Assembly (NCBI RefSeq): GCF_003097635.1
Contig: NZ_QCZI01000010.1
Location: forward strand, 62,001 to 126,000
Reading direction: 5' to 3'
Length of the DNA: 64,000 bases
From: Flavobacterium psychrotolerans
GTDB lineage: Bacteria; Bacteroidota; Bacteroidia; Flavobacteriales; Flavobacteriaceae
In this document: positions 61,515 to 64,000 of the stretch, piece after piece
Layout: each line of letters opens with the position of its first letter
How positions within the stretch are numbered: position 1 is the stretch's first letter
Program-made: the position numbers and the translations under genes
The notes under the pieces: generated by a model
What the model was told of the DNA's origin: nothing
Database searches by the model: none
What the model saw: the letters and a program-made list of their open reading frames with translations, nothing else

Positions 61515-64000
61515 ATGAAAAAAAATACATTAAAAACAGTAATAACAAGTTTAGCCATACTATTATTTTCTTCCTCTTATGGGCAATCTTTAGTTGAAGG
61601 AATTATTAAAAACAAAGAAAATCAACCTTTAGAGTTAGCCAACATTGTACTTAAAGGAACAAAACACAATGTCGTAACAGATGCTGACGGAAAATTCTCC
61701 ATTGACACGCGAGATAAGTTACCATTTGTCTTAATAGTACAATATGTAGGATATCAAACTGCCGAAATCAAATATACTGAATTACCAAAAAACAGTATTG
61801 AAATTCAATTAAAGAGCGAAAACCAATTAAGTGATGTGGTTATAACATCTAGACGTAGAATTGAAAAAGCACAAAATGTACCCATTGCAATTTCTGTAAT
61901 AGGTGGTAGACAAGCGGAGATAGCAGGTGCATTCAATGTTAATCGCTTGAAAGAATTAGTCCCTTCGGTACAATTGTATTCATCAAATCCTAGAAATACT
62001 ACCATCAATATTAGAGGTCTTGGTTCTACTTTTGGCCTAACAAATGACGGAATCGATCCAGGTGTTGGATTTTATGTAGACGGTGTATATTACGCACGAC
62101 CAGCAGCAACAACATTGGACTTTGTTGATGTGGATCAAATTGAAGTTTTGCGTGGTCCCCAAGGAACATTGTTTGGAAAAAACACTACTGCAGGTGCATT
62201 TAACGTTACTAGTAGAAAACCAAGTTTTACCTCAGGAGCCAATTTTGAATTAAGCTATGGTAATTATGGATTCCTTCAGGCCAAAAGTTCCGTTACTGGG
62301 GCTTTAAGCAAAAAAATTGCAGGAAGATTATCCTTTTCCGGCACACAACGTAACGGTTTAATTCAAAATATAGCTACGGGAAGACCTGTAAACGACCTTA
62401 ACAACCAAGGCGTTAGGGGTCAGTTATTATACAAGCCGACAGAAGATGTAGATATTACATTAGCCGCAGATCTATCAAAACAACGACCAGACGGGTATGC
62501 GCAAGTTATCGCCGGAGTTGCTCCAACAAACAGAGCCGATTACAGACAGTTTAACAATATTATTGCATCATTAGGTTATAGTTTACCAAGTACTAATGCA
62601 TTTGATAGAAAAATTGATCATGATACTCCTTGGCGTTCAGGACAAGATTTAGGAGGTGTATCACTTAACATTGACACTAAAATTGGAAACGGCAAATTAA
62701 CTTCAACTTCGGCATGGCGTTTTTGGAATTGGGATCCTTCAAACGACAGAGATTTTACAGGACTTGCGGTATTAAAATTATCTCAGGCAACTTCAAAGCA
62801 CCAACAATGGTCTCAAGAAGTTCGATATGCGGGAACATTTACATCAAAAATAACAGGAGTTTTTGGGTTATTTGGGATTGGTCAAGATCTTAAAACAGAC
62901 CCATACCATATTGAAGAATCTGGAGATGCACAATGGCGTTTTTCCCAAGATTCGACAAGTCCTCTTTGGCAAACTCCTGGATTATTCGATGGATATGGAA
63001 TTAAAACCAAATCTACATTAAACACTGTTAGCGGAGCTGCATTTGGACAATTGGATTGGCAAATCACAGATAAATTACACATTTTGCCTGGACTGCGATA
63101 CAACTATGACAAGAAAAAAGTTGATTATAACAGAACTACCTATGGAGGACTTCAAACGAATGACCCTGCACTTATTGCACTAAAGAATAAAGTCTATACA
63201 AGTCAAGCTTTCAAAGTGGATGTAGATGACACCAACTTTTCAGGAAATCTTACTTTATCCTACAAAGCATCTGAGCAAGTTAATACATTTGCAACATTTG
63301 CAAGCAGTTACAAACCTGTTGGTATCAATTTAGGTGGTATTCCTACAGACGCGAACGGGCCAATTATTGAACTTGCAAAAATAAAACCAGAAGAAGTAAA
63401 TCACTATGAAATTGGAGTAAAAACAACACCTTTTAATAGTACTACGGTGAATTTCACTATCTATAATACAGATATAAAAAATTATCAAACACTTGTTCAA
63501 AGTGAAGATCCTACACTAAACCGTGGCTATCTTGCTAATGCAGAAAAAGTACGTGTTCGAGGTGCTGAGCTAGATTCTAGAATTACTGTAAACAAAAACC
63601 TTTCATTCAATACTGCAGTGTCTTATACCGATGGGAAATATATTAGTTTCACAAATGCACCACTACCGCTGGAAGAAACCGGATTAAAAGTAGGTGGTAA
63701 ATCTATATATTCTAAGGATGTGTCAGGTGGCGTCTTACCCGGAATTTCGAAATGGGCAGGGACACTAGGCGGTGATTTGTCTAAAGAAGGGCAATTTTTT
63801 GGTAACAGAGGGAGATTTTTCGTAGCCATAGATTCCTATTCACGATCTTCATTTTCATCAAGTGCGTCACCATCAAAATACTTAGTGGTAGATGGATATA
63901 GCATTATCAATGGTAGAATTGGCTTCAGAGCATCAGAAGGATTATCTGTTTATATTTGGGGACGCAATTTATTTGACAAAAATTACTTTGAACAATTATT
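61515..64000 (+). CDS. TonB-dependent receptor, 3' end outside window
   Basis: At least 828 codons of an outer-membrane transporter driven by TonB are present; the frame is open to the window edge. It has a signal peptide ending SSSYGQ, a carboxypeptidase-regulatory-like N-domain (LVEGIIKNKENQPLELANIV, residues about 25-105), a TonB-box-like SDVVITSRRR, a plug (IGGRQAEIAGAFNVNRLKEL, VLRGPQGTLFGKNTTAGAFN), and a barrel. The last residues seen (YIWGRNLFDKNYFEQL) are close to the usual C-terminal strand, so only a little is missing. Its small size and plug type differ from SusC. The cargo is unknown; the Rrf2 and microORF context hints at a sulfur compound, which is inference. Confidence 0.93.
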   Translation, partial: MKKNTLKTVITSLAILLFSSSYGQSLVEGIIKNKENQPLELANIVLKGTKHNVVTDADGKFSIDTRDKLPFVLIVQYVGYQTAEIKYTELPKNSIEIQLKSENQLSDVVITSRRRIEKAQNVPIAISVIGGRQAEIAGAFNVNRLKELVPSVQLYSSNPRNTTINIRGLGSTFGLTNDGIDPGVGFYVDGVYYARPAATTLDFVDVDQIEVLRGPQGTLFGKNTTAGAFNVTSRKPSFTSGANFELSYGNYGFLQAKSSVTGALSKKIAGRLSFSGTQRNGLIQNIATGRPVNDLNNQGVRGQLLYKPTEDVDITLAADLSKQRPDGYAQVIAGVAPTNRADYRQFNNIIASLGYSLPSTNAFDRKIDHDTPWRSGQDLGGVSLNIDTKIGNGKLTSTSAWRFWNWDPSNDRDFTGLAVLKLSQATSKHQQWSQEVRYAGTFTSKITGVFGLFGIGQDLKTDPYHIEESGDAQWRFSQDSTSPLWQTPGLFDGYGIKTKSTLNTVSGAAFGQLDWQITDKLHILPGLRYNYDKKKVDYNRTTYGGLQTNDPALIALKNKVYTSQAFKVDVDDTNFSGNLTLSYKASEQVNTFATFASSYKPVGINLGGIPTDANGPIIELAKIKPEEVNHYEIGVKTTPFNSTTVNFTIYNTDIKNYQTLVQSEDPTLNRGYLANAEKVRVRGAELDSRITVNKNLSFNTAVSYTDGKYISFTNAPLPLEETGLKVGGKSIYSKDVSGGVLPGISKWAGTLGGDLSKEGQFFGNRGRFFVAIDSYSRSSFSSSASPSKYLVVDGYSIINGRIGFRASEGLSVYIWGRNLFDKNYFEQL

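Overview
The window looks like a chromosomal segment of a Flavobacterium-type member of the Bacteroidota. The DNA is AT-rich. Outer-membrane genes are of the SusC/SusD and TonB kind, lipoproteins start with Bacteroidota-style signal peptides, and there are S46 dipeptidyl-peptidase, GSCFA and DUF4230 families. Several promoters fit the Bacteroidota sigma consensus TTTG-N19/20-TAnnTTTG. Most of the window is core genome, with no prophage, integron, CRISPR array, tRNA or rRNA seen.

Layout. 1-1094 is the 3' part of a sodium:solute symporter. 1225-6354 is a minus-strand metabolic block: a CoA-binding protein, two guanidino-group hydrolases (CtlX-like and a DDAH/arginine-deiminase relative), citrate synthase and enolase. 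A plus-strand erythromycin-esterase family gene follows, then carA. 9740-26974 is one long minus-strand str-S10-spc-alpha ribosomal superoperon running from rpsL to rplQ. It includes fusA, secY, infA, rpmJ and rpoA, and lacks tuf, adk and map. It starts at a near-perfect promoter, has a second promoter before rplC, and ends at a clear terminator after rplQ.

27236-34895 is a plus-strand envelope region: an Omp85-like protein, then a SusC/SusD pair with two accessory lipoproteins and no recognisable degradative enzyme. 34961-44914 holds housekeeping genes (rlmB, rhomboid protease, rarA, a conserved unknown secreted protein, YjjG-type phosphatase, radC, mpl, TPR protein) and an S46 exopeptidase. 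45290-54419 holds a rhodanese, a DUF4230 protein, a two-component system, a decayed gene fragment beside a 218-bp inverted-repeat element, two beta-propeller proteins, a small TonB-C-like protein and a GSCFA protein. 54581-60680 holds alaS and a plus-strand operon of M23 peptidase, MerR regulator, LemA and two TPM proteins. The window closes with an Rrf2 regulator carrying four clustered cysteines, an unannotated 34-codon ORF ending Met-Cys-Met-Cys, and a TonB-dependent receptor cut by the window edge.

The least explained signals are non-coding or very small. They are: four diverged copies of a dispersed, hairpin-bearing intergenic element (possibly the Flavo-1 RNA family); a palindromic repeat that has become coding sequence inside alaS; palindromes inserted in the ribosomal operon; degenerate 8-bp tandem repeats directly upstream of alaS and mpl; promoter boxes placed so that two mRNAs should be leaderless; and the Met/Cys-ending microORF next to the Rrf2 regulator, which could be a sulfur-amino-acid sensing leader.
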